This document shows positions 47,870 to 59,940 of a DNA stretch of 64,000 bases, one piece after another. The notes under the pieces were generated by a model. The model did not search any database. It saw only the letters and a list, made by a program, of their open reading frames with translations, and was not told where the DNA came from. Position 1 is the stretch's first letter, and each line of letters starts with the position of its first letter. A program made the position numbers and the translations under genes. The DNA is from Ulota crispa (Eukaryota > Streptophyta > Bryopsida > Orthotrichales > Orthotrichaceae). The stretch covers positions 17,438,727-17,502,726 of the forward strand of contig OY987245.1 of assembly GCA_963920765.1 (NCBI GenBank), written 5' to 3'.

Positions 47870-48271
47870 GGGACCGACTAGGTGGACACCTCCAGTTGGT
47901 ACGCGGACACCCCTAATAGCCAAATCTATTAAATTTGAGATTATTATTACGCTGAAATATGAAATAAAATCAAAGCAATAGTTTAGCATACACTTGTGTT
48001 TATAAGCGCTACAAACATACAACAAATCTGCCTCATTTGTGACACGGTCAAGAGTCAAACTAATCAATGAAGGGAGGAATTGGTTTAACTCCTAATTGTG
48101 TCACAAATGAGGCAAATTTGTTGTGTGTTTGCAACGCTTGTAGATGCAAATGTACGCTAAAGTATTGCTTTGATTAATTTCATATTTCAGTGTAATAATA
48201 ATCTCAAATTTAATAGATTTGACTATGAGGTGTCCGCGTAGCAATTGGGGGGTGTCCACCTAGTTGTTCCC
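47870..48271. mobile_element. Fold-back MITE (402 bp), 7-bp duplication
   Basis: Flanked by TTTTTAT at 47863-47869 and 48272-48278. The ends are GGGACCGACTAGGTGGACAC and GTGTCCACCTAGTTGTTCCC. The arms run almost the full length, for example caaatctgcctcatttgtga with tcacaaatgaggcaaatttg. It has no coding capacity. Confidence 0.85.
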
Positions 48272-48278
48272 TTTTTAT

Positions 48279-49924
48279 ATGTGTATGTTTTGGACAAAAT
48301 ACGGGTTTGAATTTGATCTGATTTCCTTAATGTCTTTCATGACTAAACATTCAATTATTGAATAAATGACAAAATGTATCCACTAGGCCTTACGTATAAA
48401 AAATTTGCTCCTTTCATCATTCACGTGTCAATGGAATGTTGTGTTTGATTCCTAGTATTAGCATGGGATAAATCTCCAAGTGTCTTCTTTGTAACTATTT
48501 TGCAATCCAAAAGAATGCAAGTATGTAATTCCTTGGTCCATAAAAATGATTTTTCCAAAATGACTTCACGAAAGTAAGCATGATAGGAATTACATAAAAC
48601 AAAACTAAATGTTGATTCGCAAACAAAACTGAGGTCTCTAATACCTGCCACAATCATAATGGACCATTATGAATATAAGGAACAAAAAAATCATCTTTGA
48701 GAAATTATCTTATTTTCAATTTGTAACCATCTTTAGGAAGATTCTAAAAAATTTGGTTTCAAATTTTATTGATAAAGATTGGTAAGTGCAATGTAACATC
48801 AAGGTACTCATATGTAATCCATGAATCCTAGTCCAAGTTTTATATTTGAAAGTTTGTCACTACGGCCACCACGTTAAACCAACGGGCTTTAAGAAATGTA
48901 GGATGGAAAGTGAGATGGAGAAGTTATGTGGGGTTGAAAAATCTTGCTCTCTCACCTTCCAAAGTTTGTAATTCTTGTGAGCCATCAATAAATTTTTGCA
49001 CCATCATTCTTATTGTTTCTTGAGCAATCACACTAAAATTCAAAGGGATCCAAGATTAATACAAGTTATTGAAGACCTTTGTGCAACGAGTCTTCTCAAA
49101 TCATAAATTGAGGAACATTCACTCTCTAGAATCTTGAAAATAGAAACATTATGTAAAAAGTTTTTCAATAAAAAAAAACCTGCTTTTGACACCTGCAAAT
49201 TTGCTAATGAAAAGTGACTAATAACAAGAACTTTTTTGGATCCAACGTGCAAATGCTCTCAAAGGTACAAGGTTAGAAGAGGGTAGTTAAGAAGACTAGT
49301 TTTAGCAATATGTTGACCCAAGGTTGTGCAACCTCCAATTTATATTGACCAAAATAAAAACAAAAAAAAGGTTCTAATTTGGAAGCTAGTTAATAGTATC
49401 TCCTATCACTTTAGGCATGTAATTCAAAGTTGTACTTTCAAACATAATTTCAAAGTAAGACCATCGCCACAGTCCAAAGACACTTATGAAACTTGAACTT
49501 AGCTTTCTTTGAAGAATGAACTCCAATATCTTGCAAAATGAATGCTAACCCTAGGCAAGGGACAATTGATCCCACATTGCCCCCCATGCTGAGGTGAATG
49601 GGGCCGGGCTTTGTCTACTACACGTTCATGTTTTCAAGCTAGGGTGGAAGAGCTCCGCTTCTTTGCAAATAATGTTGGACGTAAAAATCCGCCTCTATTT
49701 TGGAGTTGGTCAATTTTTATCCTTTTGGGTTCCTAAATTAAACCAAGGTTTTTGGACGCAAACACAAAGTTCTTATTCTCAAATTCAATCTCCTAATGAT
49801 AAATTTTTAAACTCTTACATTTTTTGGAATGTGAAGAAGCATAAAAAATCATCATGGTCCCTAGTAAACACACAAAACAACAGATTAAGTCCCTGGTCCC
49901 ATTCATTTAGGTGGAGGGCAATGA
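48279..49924. other. Intergenic DNA, nothing recognised
   Basis: Some parts (48840-48960; 49560-49640) are slightly richer in GC and have short frames, but no domain, splice pattern or terminal repeat could be supported. Confidence 0.4.
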
Positions 49925-50173
49925 GGGATGACTCTATTTGTGAGCGTAAAATGGTGAGCCTATGAGTAGTGAGACAAGATTTTGTTAATGGGAACCAATC
50001 ATGAACTCAAAATCAATAAGAAAATTTGAAAAACAACAAGTTTTTAAAGAGATGAACATTTATAATGCACAATTATAAGACCCTATGTACACATTTGTAG
50101 GTGAATTTTAATATTTTGACAAGAAATCTAAACTCAATGCTCATGGATACCGGCTCACAATTTAGCATTCCCC
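49925..50173. mobile_element. MULE-like MITE, inverted relative of 11790-12046
   Basis: The right end, read on the minus strand, is GGGGAATGCTAAATTGTGAG. The left end is gggatgactctatttgtgag. The interior matches 11790-12046 in reverse orientation (for example ttgacaagaaatctaaactc versus gcttagattttttgtcaaaa). No target duplication is recognisable here, so it is older or has lost an edge. Confidence 0.7.
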
Positions 50174-50477
50174 ACCATTAACTCAAATAGCTGCAGACAC
50201 TTCTAAATGTGCTAAGTGTTCTAACCCAACGCCCTCGTATTCTAACTTCTTTTTGGGTGGCTATGAAAAACATTGCTACAGTTTTTTATAAATTTCAACC
50301 ACAGGTTTGAGAACAATTGGACAACGCTATGTCGTAAAGAATAAAAAATAAAAACCTCCAAGAAGAAAACCAGCAGTCCCAAATGTGACTTTCATAATCA
50401 GCTCAAGTGACTATTACTATTGCTAAAATGTGCTAAAACTTCAATTGGAATCACTGGAATACTCGCAGTTTTGTGGC

Positions 50478-50703
50478 TTAACCCTTAAACGTCCATAGGG
50501 AACCGTATATACACTGTCTGATAATTGTTATTTGCTATCGATAAAAATTTAATTTGGGATCTCAACACTAGAACCACATTAATTTATTTTCCAATTTTTT
50601 TGTTGGTCTCAAATGTAGTAGAGGTGTGGATCCATTCCAAACATAAGAAAAATACCCTGTATTGTACTGGTCGCAGCAACACGCTAGGACGTTTAAGAGT
50701 TAA
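50478..50703. mobile_element. Short TTAA-flanked element (226 bp)
   Basis: It starts TTAACCCTTAAACGTCCATA and ends GCTAGGACGTTTAAGAGTTAA-type, 17-20 bp of terminal repeat. It shares TTAA 50700-50703 with the next element, to which it is homologous internally (caaatgtagtagaggtgtgg and caaatgcaataaaggtgtgg). Confidence 0.8.
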
Positions 50704-50942
50704 CTCTTAAAAGGACCAAGCTACTATAATACATAGTATGTATGCTACTATATAACTAGCATTTGTTACCAACAGAAAGTTTTAATTTGGGATCTAGACT
50801 ACCTCACTAGAACAGCCTTGATCTATATTCTAATTTTTTTATTGATCTCAAATGCAATAAAGGTGTGGATGCACTCCAAATACAAGAAAAATACCCCATA
50901 TTGTACTGGTCGCAAAGGGCTGCTTGGTCCTTTAGGGGTTAA
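50700..50942. mobile_element. Short TTAA-flanked element (243 bp)
   Basis: It starts TTAACTCTTAAAAGGACCAA and ends GCTTGGTCCTTTAGGGGTTAA-type. The ends match subfamily A, but the body is only about 200 bp and matches its tandem neighbour. Confidence 0.8.
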
Positions 50943-50980
50943 CTTAGCAAAGTTTCTACAAAAATAGCTTTACTACTAAC

Positions 50981-51236
50981 ACCATATTTGTTAATTTGGG
51001 AAAAATTGTACATTTTGGGACTTTCAAATTTTGAGTTGAAAGTTTGAGAAGGTCTCCTAAAACCCTAGCTCAGCATTTTTTTGTACACATTCACTTGAGA
51101 GGAATTTGCAAGGGAAAAAATCTTAATGGCTCATACTGAATTTGATACCTTTGAATCTAGTTTAAAGTAACTTTTTGGGTTTAAGGTGGAGTACAAAGTG
51201 GGACACCTATTTTTCCCAAATTAACGAATATGATAT
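50981..51236. mobile_element. MITE family C (256 bp), empty TTAA site
   Basis: It begins accatatttgttaatttggg and ends cccaaattaacgaatatgat. At gggtttaaggtggagtacaa (51177-51196) it carries the single TTAA that is occupied in 37218-38935. Confidence 0.78.
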
Positions 51237-52290
51237 TTGCTACAAAAATTGTGAGTAGCATAATGCTAAAATTGAGTATAATTTTTTCCTAACACGTTTA
51301 GTCAAGGATTTTTTTGGGTTTAACTTGACTTGGTCAAGCAACACACACCCTAGAATGCAAGCAAGAAATATGGATAGAACCTTCCATGGATGTTCCATAC
51401 ATGAAATTAGCTAAAATTAATAATCTCATCCAAATTTAGGCATATTACATTTAATCTTTGAGATTGATATGGTAATTATATACATATGTACATTGCTTGA
51501 ATAAAATCTTTTGCATTTTTTGTTGCCATTATAGTTGTGAACATAAAGACAAATATTGCACATTGGTGTCATATTGCATAGTGTCAATCTTGCCAACAAA
51601 AAGGACTCTTAACAATAGTTTTTTAAGCAATGTTTATACAAGCTAAGGATCTCATGGACAAGCAATCTCTTGTTTGTGTCATTGACTAATTACTCAAGCT
51701 TTGCCCTTGTTCCAAGTGGCTTAATGTGGGAATGCCCTTGTGTGAGGCCCTTACCCTATATTTTTGCCTAATTTTTAGTATTATGGTAGCCAATGTCAAA
51801 AGTGATAAGACCGTGTCAAAATGAAGTAAGATCGTGGAAAAAATTAGACCTTGAAAAGATTAGCTGCATTTAGAAGTGTTTTGAGCCACTTAAGCTAATG
51901 TGGAAGCACCCATAGCCAACAACGCCCCATGTCCAACAAATAGGGTGCCCTATTTCCAATCTCAACAAGGATAGGGTTTTGGAATACGTTCTTATGTCCT
52001 TTTCAAGGTTGGACCACTTAAGTCACGACACATGTCCCAAAATGAAGTAGGAAGTAATGAGCGGAAAGTAGTTTGGCTATCATTGGAATTGCATGAATCT
52101 AGAGGTTGGGAATAGGTTCAAAGCACTTTTTGACTCCTAAAATTCACAGTAATTTCAGTTTTGCAAATAAAATTTAGCAATCTTAGTATTTCTTGTCTTC
52201 CCCTACAGGCCTACACATGTGTTTGTTACCTCAAACTCTTTGTAGGTTGTTGCAGAATCACAAAAGTTATTGGGTATGGGTGCTTCCACC
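51237..52290. other. Intergenic DNA, nothing recognised
   Basis: No gene, array or element ends that I can support. Confidence 0.45.
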
Positions 52291-52710
52291 TTAACCCCAA
52301 AACAACCCTAGAAATTCTTGAGCTTTTAGGAATTTGCTCTAATTTGAACAAAAAGCCAACATTTTGATAAGTTTTATCAATTCTTTTTGAACTATAACCG
52401 TATAAAATCAAACCAAACATGTTAGAGATCTCATTAGAAAAGAAAACACAACAATATCTCTTATGGATTGAAAGATTATAATGTTTGATCATGAGGGTGT
52501 TAAAATTGTGAAAGTGATTTGAAGTCTTTCAATCTTCTTTTCACATGTCAAATTTGAAAAATTTGGTCACCAAAAAAATATGAGGTTAAAGGGCCTAATA
52601 TGCATAATCCTAATCAATTTATGACTTCTCAAAATCTACTCCACAATTTTTTTAAATGAATTTCTAATGTGATTTTTTCTTAAAGATCCAATGTATTTGA
52701 GGCTCACTCC

Positions 52711-53145
52711 AGTGTTTTTTTTTTGAGCAATTTAAGGCCCAATTGGCTCAAAAAAAATGGTGAGCTTCAAGCCTATAGAAAAAAATGGGGGATTTTTTTT
52801 CAAAAAATGCCAAATTGCAATAATGAAAATTACTTTGTAGCTTACGCTTACATAGAATTCTCATGAAACGGAAATTTGATGCCATCGTTCTAAAATTGCT
52901 TGAGTATTGTCTAATTCAATTCCATGCAATAATTAAGAAATGCCAATGGTTAATTGAATATTTTCAAAAAAAGGCCAATGAATACTTTTACCTACAAAAA
53001 AAATCCCATGATGTTGCAAAAATCCATGCATAGGGGCCACCTTCAACTCCAACTAAAATAGGGATGAAGCCCACAAGCTACAAATCATTTTCAAATAACG
53101 CCACATATATAGGCATTGGTCAAAAAACCAAAAAGAAAACCTTGA
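52711..53145. mobile_element. 435-bp insertion with perfect 8-bp duplication, class unclear
   Basis: CTCACTCC at 52703-52710 recurs at 53146-53153, and the sister element at about 9990 passes through this point uninterrupted. The insert begins agtgttttttttttgagcaa and ends gaaaaccttga, with no clear terminal repeats. It contains aaaaaatggtgagcttcaag and many A/T runs. Non-autonomous; possibly hAT-derived or a retroposon. Confidence 0.75.
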
Positions 53146-53274
53146 CTCACTCCCAAGAGCCCTCAACGCTACATAAAGTCAAGATTACAATGGACACCTG
53201 TGCACAAAATCTTGAATAGAAAAATCAGAATCAATCATGTGCAAAATCAAATTGTTGAAGCTAATACTAAACTT

Positions 53275-53280
<6 letters not shown>

Positions 53281-53330
<50 letters not shown>
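53281..53330. repeat. (TA)25 microsatellite
   Basis: An uninterrupted TA run of 50 bp inside the TTAA element. Confidence 0.98.
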
Positions 53331-53331
<1 letters not shown>

Positions 53332-53417
53332 CACTAAAAATAGTAATTTGGTAAGGTTTTATTTAACTTCAAAAATTGGTTGAGGACACATATTCTGTCC
53401 TCAGGGTTGTTTTGGGG

Positions 53418-53829
53418 TTAACCCTTGAGCGCCCCAGCGACCACTATGTGGTCGTTTAGTTTTGAAAAATGTCCATGTTTGACTCTCATCCTCTTCTTAA
53501 TGGTAAAGTCAAAGGACTTACTTTTTCATGTACCTCTAGGCATGTATCTACTACTACTCAAAAAAATTCAAGCTATTTGACTCTACTTAAGTAATACTTT
53601 TATTGGACTAAGTACACAAGGGTATGGATTTGAATGAATATGGCCTAGACGCTCAGGCCCCGGATCCCAAATATAATTTTCACTTTTAACACTAGTGGCT
53701 AAAACACTGCTAAAAAGCTAAAATTTTCAAATTTAACACGGGAAAGCTTACATTTTTTAAGCTACAAGAAAATTTTGTTAGCAACCCTGCTAATTTTAGC
53801 CAGTTTAGAGAACGCTGCTCGGGGGTTAA
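53418..53829. mobile_element. TTAA-flanked element, subfamily C (412 bp)
   Basis: It starts TTAACCCTTGAGCGCCCCAG and ends AACGCTGCTCGGGGGTTAA. It shares TTAA 53418-53421 with the preceding element. Its right half matches 34540-34680. The hairpin gaccactatgtggtc lies near its left end. Confidence 0.82.
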
Positions 53830-54186
53830 GGCTAATCATGAAAATATCATGTGAAATCAGTGTGATGGAGACCCGCCTGCAAGGAAATCCAAACCTGCAG
53901 GGCATGAAAATATGATTCCCTAAAACCTGGCCTGGCACAGCAATGGCTCTCACTATCAGTAAGTTACGGTTCTCTGGTAGCTAGTCTGATAACTTAACTT
54001 GCACTGATTCTAGGCTGACGGCCAAACTGCAATCCCGTCCTGCAATGTGTTGACTTCGTCCTCTATAGGGATTTTTGTATTAAGGAAAACTTGATGGATA
54101 CCCTTGAAATTGGCGATAGTTGTACAGATGCCTCTGGTCAAATACCTTTGACATAATGTAAGGTAGATAGACCCATACCCAACCGT

Positions 54187-54839
54187 TTAACCCCGAAATG
54201 CCCAAGTATCACATTTTGGTGCCGACAAAATTTTGCAGTTTAATAAAATCTAATGTAGTTGCTATTTTTAGTATTTAGTAGTTTAGAATTTTTTTTTTTG
54301 AAGTTTAGTTTTAGCATCAAAAATCTGAGTTTGAAAATTATTAATTTTGACATTTTAATTCAAGATTTTGTGCAAAGGTGTCCATTGCAATCTTGATTTT
54401 TTTGGTGTTGAAAGCTCATGAAAATGAGCCACAAATACACTAGATCTTGGAGAAAAAATCACACTAGAAATTCATTTTGAAAAATTGTAGAATTTTTTTT
54501 GAAAATTTGTAAAGTGATTGGAGTTATGTATGTTATGCCCTTTAACCTCATATTTTTTTGGTGATCAACATTTTAGATTTGACATGTGAAAAGAGGATTC
54601 AAAGACTTGAAGTCATTTTTGCAATTTTAACACCCTCTTGATCAAACATTATAATCTTTCAATCCATAAGTGGTATTGTTGTTTTTTCTTTTCCTATCTA
54701 ATATCTAACATATCTAGCTTGAATTTGTATGGTTACAATTTAAACAAATTTGATACAACTTATCAAAATGTTGGCTTTTTGTTCAATTTAGAGCAAATTC
54801 CTAGAAGCTCAAAAAAGGCCTTGGGCATTTAGGGGTTAA
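54187..54839. mobile_element. TTAA-flanked element, subfamily B (653 bp)
   Basis: It starts TTAACCCCGAAATGCCCAAG and ends CCTTGGGCATTTAGGGGTTAA-type. It shares TTAA 54836-54839 with the next element. The internal frame MIKHYNLSIHK recurs in sister copies (52492, 54638, 55290) but shows no coding constraint. Confidence 0.88.
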
Positions 54840-55490
54840 CCCCAAAGCGTCATTGGGGACAGAAACTGTCCTTGACCAATTTTTGAAGTTAAATAGAACC
54901 CAATAAAATTACTCTTTTTAATAGTTCATATTTTTGAAAAGTTATTTCTGAAGCTTAGCTTTAGATTCAACAATCTGATTTTGCAAATGATTGATTATGA
55001 TTTTCCTATTCAAGATTTAGTGCACGGGTGTTCATTGCAGTCTTGACTTTATATAGTGTTGAGGGCTCTTGGTAATGAGCCTCAAATACACTAGATCTTT
55101 AAGAAAAAACCACATTAGAAATTCATTTAAAAAAATTGTGGAGTAGATTTTGAGAAGTCATAAATTGATTAGGATTATGCATATTAGGCCCTTTAACCTC
55201 ATATTTTTTTGGTGACCAAATTTTTCAAATTTGACATGTGAAAAGAAGATTGAAAGACTTCAAATCACTTTCACAATTTTAACACCCTCATGATCAAACA
55301 TTATAATCTTTCAATCCATAAGAGATATTGTTGTGTTTTCATTTCTAATGAGATCTCTAACATGTCTAGTTTGATTTTATACGGTTACAGTTCAAAAAGA
55401 ATTGATAAAACTTATCAAAATGTTGGCTTTTTGTTCAAATTAGAGCAAATTCCTAGAAGCCCCATAAATGCAATGTCACTTTGGGGTTAA
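54836..55490. mobile_element. TTAA-flanked element, subfamily B (655 bp)
   Basis: It starts TTAACCCCAAAGCGTCATTG and ends ATGTCACTTTGGGGTTAA. It lies head to tail with the preceding element in the same internal orientation, with a single TTAA between them. Confidence 0.88.
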
Positions 55491-56701
55491 GGGTTTGGGG
55501 TACCTCAAGGTCTCAGAAAATTCAAGAAAAAAATATGTAGGAATAGCCTTTCAACAAGTTATCATTAACTTCATTTTTGTGTAATAAAGTATTATAGAAT
55601 ATTTTATATTAAAGGGTAAAGTTGCAGCTTGTATGGTCCCTAAAAGTAACCCTAGACTAACCTCGAAATTGTTAGGATGTGTTCCTATAATGGCACTTAA
55701 CAGTCCAAATCCCAACACTCCCAAAGTAGCTTAGCAATTGACATGTGGCAAAATTTGCTTGTGCAAGCAGCCTTCACTGCTCCATTTTGGTTTCAAGAGT
55801 GGTCAATGAACACCTCAAAAATAAGATGCAAAATTGAGTGCTGCTCCAGAATGGGTATGTCTACCTTACTTTCATAATTGCATAAATACCCTTCTCCACA
55901 ATTATCAAAAATACATATCACCTACTTTTGGACATGACTTGTGCTTTGACCAGTCTTTCAATTTCCTTGTAGGTGACATCCATCTTTGATAATTGTGGAG
56001 AAGGATATTTTTGCAATTATGAAAGTATGTTGAAGATTTTTGTGCAACTTCTAAAAAACAAGGGGCATTTGTACAAATATTGCTAATTCTAAGGGTATTC
56101 ATCAAATTTTATTATTATCTCATGTATTACCTCATGTAGCTCTTATAACACTCCTAAATGGGGGATAATTCTAAAAGTTGAAAATCCTTTCGTTTACCAT
56201 ACGTGTCTGTGGGGCCAAGATGGAAGAGCAGAGCTTTAATTTTTCACATCTCTCAGCAAATGTAAGTATTTAGAAATTTACTAGTAGTATACTTAATTTG
56301 GGAATTTTGAATTCATGTTTAGATTCAGAGATCTTGCTTCAATCATCAATTGTTAAAGAAGACAAAATTGATCAATTCCAAAACAGGGAGCCAATTATGA
56401 TTTCTTTGTTTGTGAAAAAGTTGAGATTTTTCATCTTGATAGGGTCAAGAGAGAACTAGCACTTAATGTGTTGCTAGCTAGTTGAAACTGTAAAAGAATT
56501 TGTTGAAAATAACAACTATTGGATAAACATTTGGGCAATTTTTCAAATAAACGAATTCTACTGTAAATGTAGGCAATTTATAGGTGACAACCGCTGCATT
56601 CCCAATGAAAAAATCAGCTAAAACTGGGACATGCCGGAATTAACTCAACTTTATCCTTGAACGCTGTCACAAACATGTATGTGCAGTACACCAAGCCCAT
56701 G
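55491..56701. other. Intergenic DNA with a family E relic
   Basis: Around 55870-56100, words such as tttcataattgcataaatac and ggtattcatcaaattttatt match the ends and interior of the fold-backs at 33934 and 58227, but the copy is degraded. No gene seen. Confidence 0.5.
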
Positions 56702-56704
56702 TAA

Positions 56705-56863
56705 GGGCCTCCTTTCATGTGAAGTTGGGGTCGGGGAAACTAAAAAAAGTCGATTGATTATCAGTTGGATTGGGGCTTTAGAAAATAAAGCTCCCATCTT
56801 GGCCGATAATCGGTCAGCTTATTTTAGTTTCCCCAGCTCCCGACTTCACATAGAAGGAGGCCC
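56705..56863. mobile_element. Tourist-like MITE (159 bp), TAA duplication
   Basis: Flanked by TAA at 56702-56704 and 56864-56866. The ends are GGGCCTCCTTTCATGTGAAG and GACTTCACATAGAAGGAGGCCC-type, and ggggaaactaaaa pairs with ttttagtttcccc inside. The TAA duplication and GGGCC start fit PIF/Harbinger (Tourist) MITEs, whose transposase class survives as a fossil at 21228-21812. Confidence 0.85.
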
Positions 56864-57215
56864 TAAGTTGTAGTCCTAGAATCAAGATTGGAAATTATAT
56901 TTTGTCAAATTTAGTCACATAAGCACATATATGAAATTGCTTGAGAGCATCTTGGCCGGTCCGGGCTCTTTCAAAGTTTTTTGTAAGTTTGCCAACCCTC
57001 AAGTCCCTTGATCTCCACCCATGCTCTTCAAAAAAGTGGCCTTGCACTCCAACACGCCCCACAAATAATCAATTGACCACTTACAAAACCACTTATTAAG
57101 GAAAGTAGAGGATAAAACCCCATATTCAATCAATACGGGATTGCAGGTTGTATATGGAGTGTACAAGAGATTGCATTGGTCCAAACACACTCCATATATA
57201 CCATGCAACTTCATA

Positions 57216-57518
57216 CATTATAAAGGATTTGGACCCAAGAATGGGCCCCTTCCCCCAAAACTATGGGAACTTTGGGAACACTTACACATAGGCAATTTGT
57301 AGCAGTATGATATGGCATTAGGGCGACCAAGTTATACATTATTATTTAATATATTTTTTGGAAAAAATAACTTTCTTTTTACTTTATTTATTTATATTTT
57401 TGATTTTGTTTTATTTTATTTTTTTAAATCTTCTTTTTGACAACTAGCAGCGGTTGGTTCCTAGCATTGGGAACATCCAAACTCACAGCCCTTTCTTGGG
57501 TCCAAATCCCTTCTAATG
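57216..57518. mobile_element. MITE family J (303 bp)
   Basis: The inverted ends are CATTATAAAGGATTTGGACC and GGTCCAAATCCCTTCTAATG. The left third is similar to 61515-61788 (cccttcccccaaaactatgg; ggcattagggcgaccaagtt), and the middle is T-rich low complexity. No clear duplication. Confidence 0.78.
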
Positions 57519-57839
57519 ATGATAGAATATGGGGTTATAAAGTTCACTAAGCTCAAGATGAATAGTGTCATGAAGGGCCCTTGCTAGACACTATAGGACA
57601 AAGTGTCTTGAGAGGGTTTTGAGAGGGGTCTCAACACTTTTCATCCACTTTGAGGGTGTGTGAGCCACTGATGGAGATACCCTGATGCCAAGGTCACAAG
57701 CCATAACATCTAATTTGGAATGGATGTAGAAGCAACTTGTAATTTGAGAAGATTGAGAGGAATCCATTTTGCTCAAGGTTTCATGTGTTGTCTTACTAAA
57801 GATAAACTCTTCACCATTCAAGGATAGACTGTTGGAGCA

Positions 57840-58090
57840 AGGAAATTTTTCTTGGCAAAGATTTGCTTAAATCTTACCTTAATTTTTGACTAGCCAACAA
57901 AACACTAGAAAAATTAGGTGAAATAATGGATGAAGCTGCCAAATCCCTCCCCAAGTTAGCACTTGCTTTGCCAAATTTTGGATGAAAGCTACTAATACTA
58001 GTAGACTTTGTGGATGTCTTCAATGCTACCCAATTATATCAAAATTTTCCTTACTTGCTTGCATTGTGGGGTGTGTGTTGCTCTACCAAC
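57840..58090. repeat. Dispersed repeat, related to 30890-31140
   Basis: Shares cttaaatcttacctt, ccaaattttggatgaaagct, attttccttacttgcttgca and ggggtgtgtgttgctctacc-type blocks in the same order. Class unknown. Confidence 0.6.
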
Positions 58091-58226
58091 TAAAAAATAA
58101 AAATAAAACCTTGGAATATTGACGATGGTTTCTGAAGATCAAAAATTGCTAGTTTGAAAGTTGACTGCATAAATTCAGAATAATCTACTTTTCATACAAA
58201 ATAATAAATGTTGCCACTTGTATTTT

Positions 58227-58545
58227 GGGAAAACTTTGTGGATACCCTTGAAGTCTGCAATATTTGCATAGATACCCTTGCTCTTTCAAAAATTGCATAA
58301 ATACCCTTGGACCAACATAATTAGGCATGTGTTTTGTTGTGCATGCCACTTCCCTTTTCCTTTGTGTGCACATTGCTTCTTTTTTTGTTTTGTTACATTC
58401 CCTTCTTCAACATTGATAAAGAAAGTATGAGCACAATAAATAAATGCCAAAAAATTATGGTCCAAGGATATTTGTGCAATTTCTGAAAAAGCATGCGTAT
58501 CTATGCAATTATAGCAAACTTCAAGGGTATCCATAAAAATTTCCC
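58227..58545. mobile_element. Fold-back MITE family E (319 bp)
   Basis: The ends are GGGAAAACTTTGTGGATACC and GGTATCCATAAAAATTTCCC. The arms include acccttgaagtctgcaatat pairing with atagcaaacttcaagggt. Homologous to 33934-34239. Confidence 0.82.
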
Positions 58546-59940
58546 TTGTATCTTTTACGAAACGCCTGTATGTTTTGGTGTGGCCTGGCCTTTAGGCCCA
58601 CTTCTCCTGATGATCAAGGCTTGAGTGCTTGACCTTTCTTATCTTGGGTCCAGTTGGAGTGCTTAATGCTCCAATTCTCCTTCTATGGACCTTTGATTGT
58701 CACGTGGATCCCGGAGGTCACTCAAGGTCTGGCTTCTGTATTCCTGGGTGGCCCGCCTTGCATTTTATCTACCAATGGAACTAGACTATTGGTGGCCAGG
58801 GTCGGTGGGTTTCAATGTTCACTTATCTGGCTAAATCTACAAAAAAATCTATCCATTTTTATTGATACCTGCTACCAAGATGCCATATTTACCTGTTTCT
58901 GGACTATCTTAGAAGCCAATTCCATGCTCGTCAATAAACCTCTCCAAAGACAAATAAGATTGTCATGTAATATTGTTTGTCATATTGAGATTTGAGACTT
59001 CTATATTCCTTGATAAGAATAGAAGTTTGTTTCACCACCACAAGTAATAATCCAAAAACCTTGCAGAGATACTTACAAAACATTGGAGATATATCCAAGT
59101 CAAGACACATACAAGAAATGAAGAGGTTATCAAATGATCAACGACTTAAAAAGTCCAGAAGTGCACAAACAGTCATAAGTAGTAGTGATCTTTATAGATT
59201 TTTTGTACTTTTAGATGTGTTTAGGCGAGTGTAACGATTGCTGGTGGGTTCATTCAGAGAGCTTCTGTTGTTTTTTTCATTGGTCAACCGACATGCGCCT
59301 TCAAATACATATCATAAATAGATAGAATCATCCCCAAGTGCATATGTGTTAGTAAATTTCGTCCAAAAAGTGGTGAACTTATCTCTGAGAGGGCAGGTGG
59401 TGAAGCATGTAGATATAGAGCTTTTGAGGCATAATAATTTATGGCCTATACATTTTTCAAAAATAGTGTTTCTTTTGGCAAGTTTTTTGTTTTCAGAAAC
59501 AATTTAAAGATTTTCACACAAAATGTGAACATCCAATAATTAACTAATCACATAGTTGAAAACAAACAAACAAATACAACTTTTAGCACATGATGTAAAT
59601 TACTTCATCCATTTCACACAACTCCAACAAATAAGCATTGTAATTTGTTCTTTGTCCACTTAATGTGCACTCTTGGGGGCACGGCATTCATTTCTTTTAG
59701 ATAGAATTGACAATTTCATCTATTTTGTCACCATTTTTTTAGAGTTGGGGTAGCCCATTGATTGGGGAGAACCGGTGGCTAGTGTACAATCAGCGGGTTG
59801 AAATTGCAAAAAAACCAGTTGAAACTTGAAACTACCGGATAAAACAGCTACCATTTTTCTCCAAAAATATAATTATGATACACAAGTTCTCTACTCTTGT
59901 TGTACCAACAGGACAATGAATGAGTTTTTTTGTGACTCCC
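58546..59940. other. Intergenic DNA, nothing secure
   Basis: 58565-58990 is slightly GC-richer and has a 113-codon plus-strand frame (58654-58995). Its product has no motif I recognise, and neighbouring frames have equal claim, so I do not call a gene. Confidence 0.35.

Larger units (their letters stand above)
52291..53421. mobile_element. TTAA-flanked element, subfamily B (1131 bp) with nested insertion
   Basis: It starts TTAACCCCAAAACAACCCTA and ends GGGTTGTTTTGGGGTTAA, long matching terminal repeats. Without the insertion 52711-53153 it would be about 688 bp, near the 655-677 bp of sister copies. It contains a (TA)25 microsatellite at 53281-53330. Its right TTAA is shared with 53418-53829. 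Confidence 0.88.

Noticed and set aside
52226-55490. Recurring MIKHYNLSIHK frame as a conserved protein
   Set aside because: It occurs only in subfamily B elements, on either strand according to element orientation, and is truncated differently in each. Repeat-borne noise.
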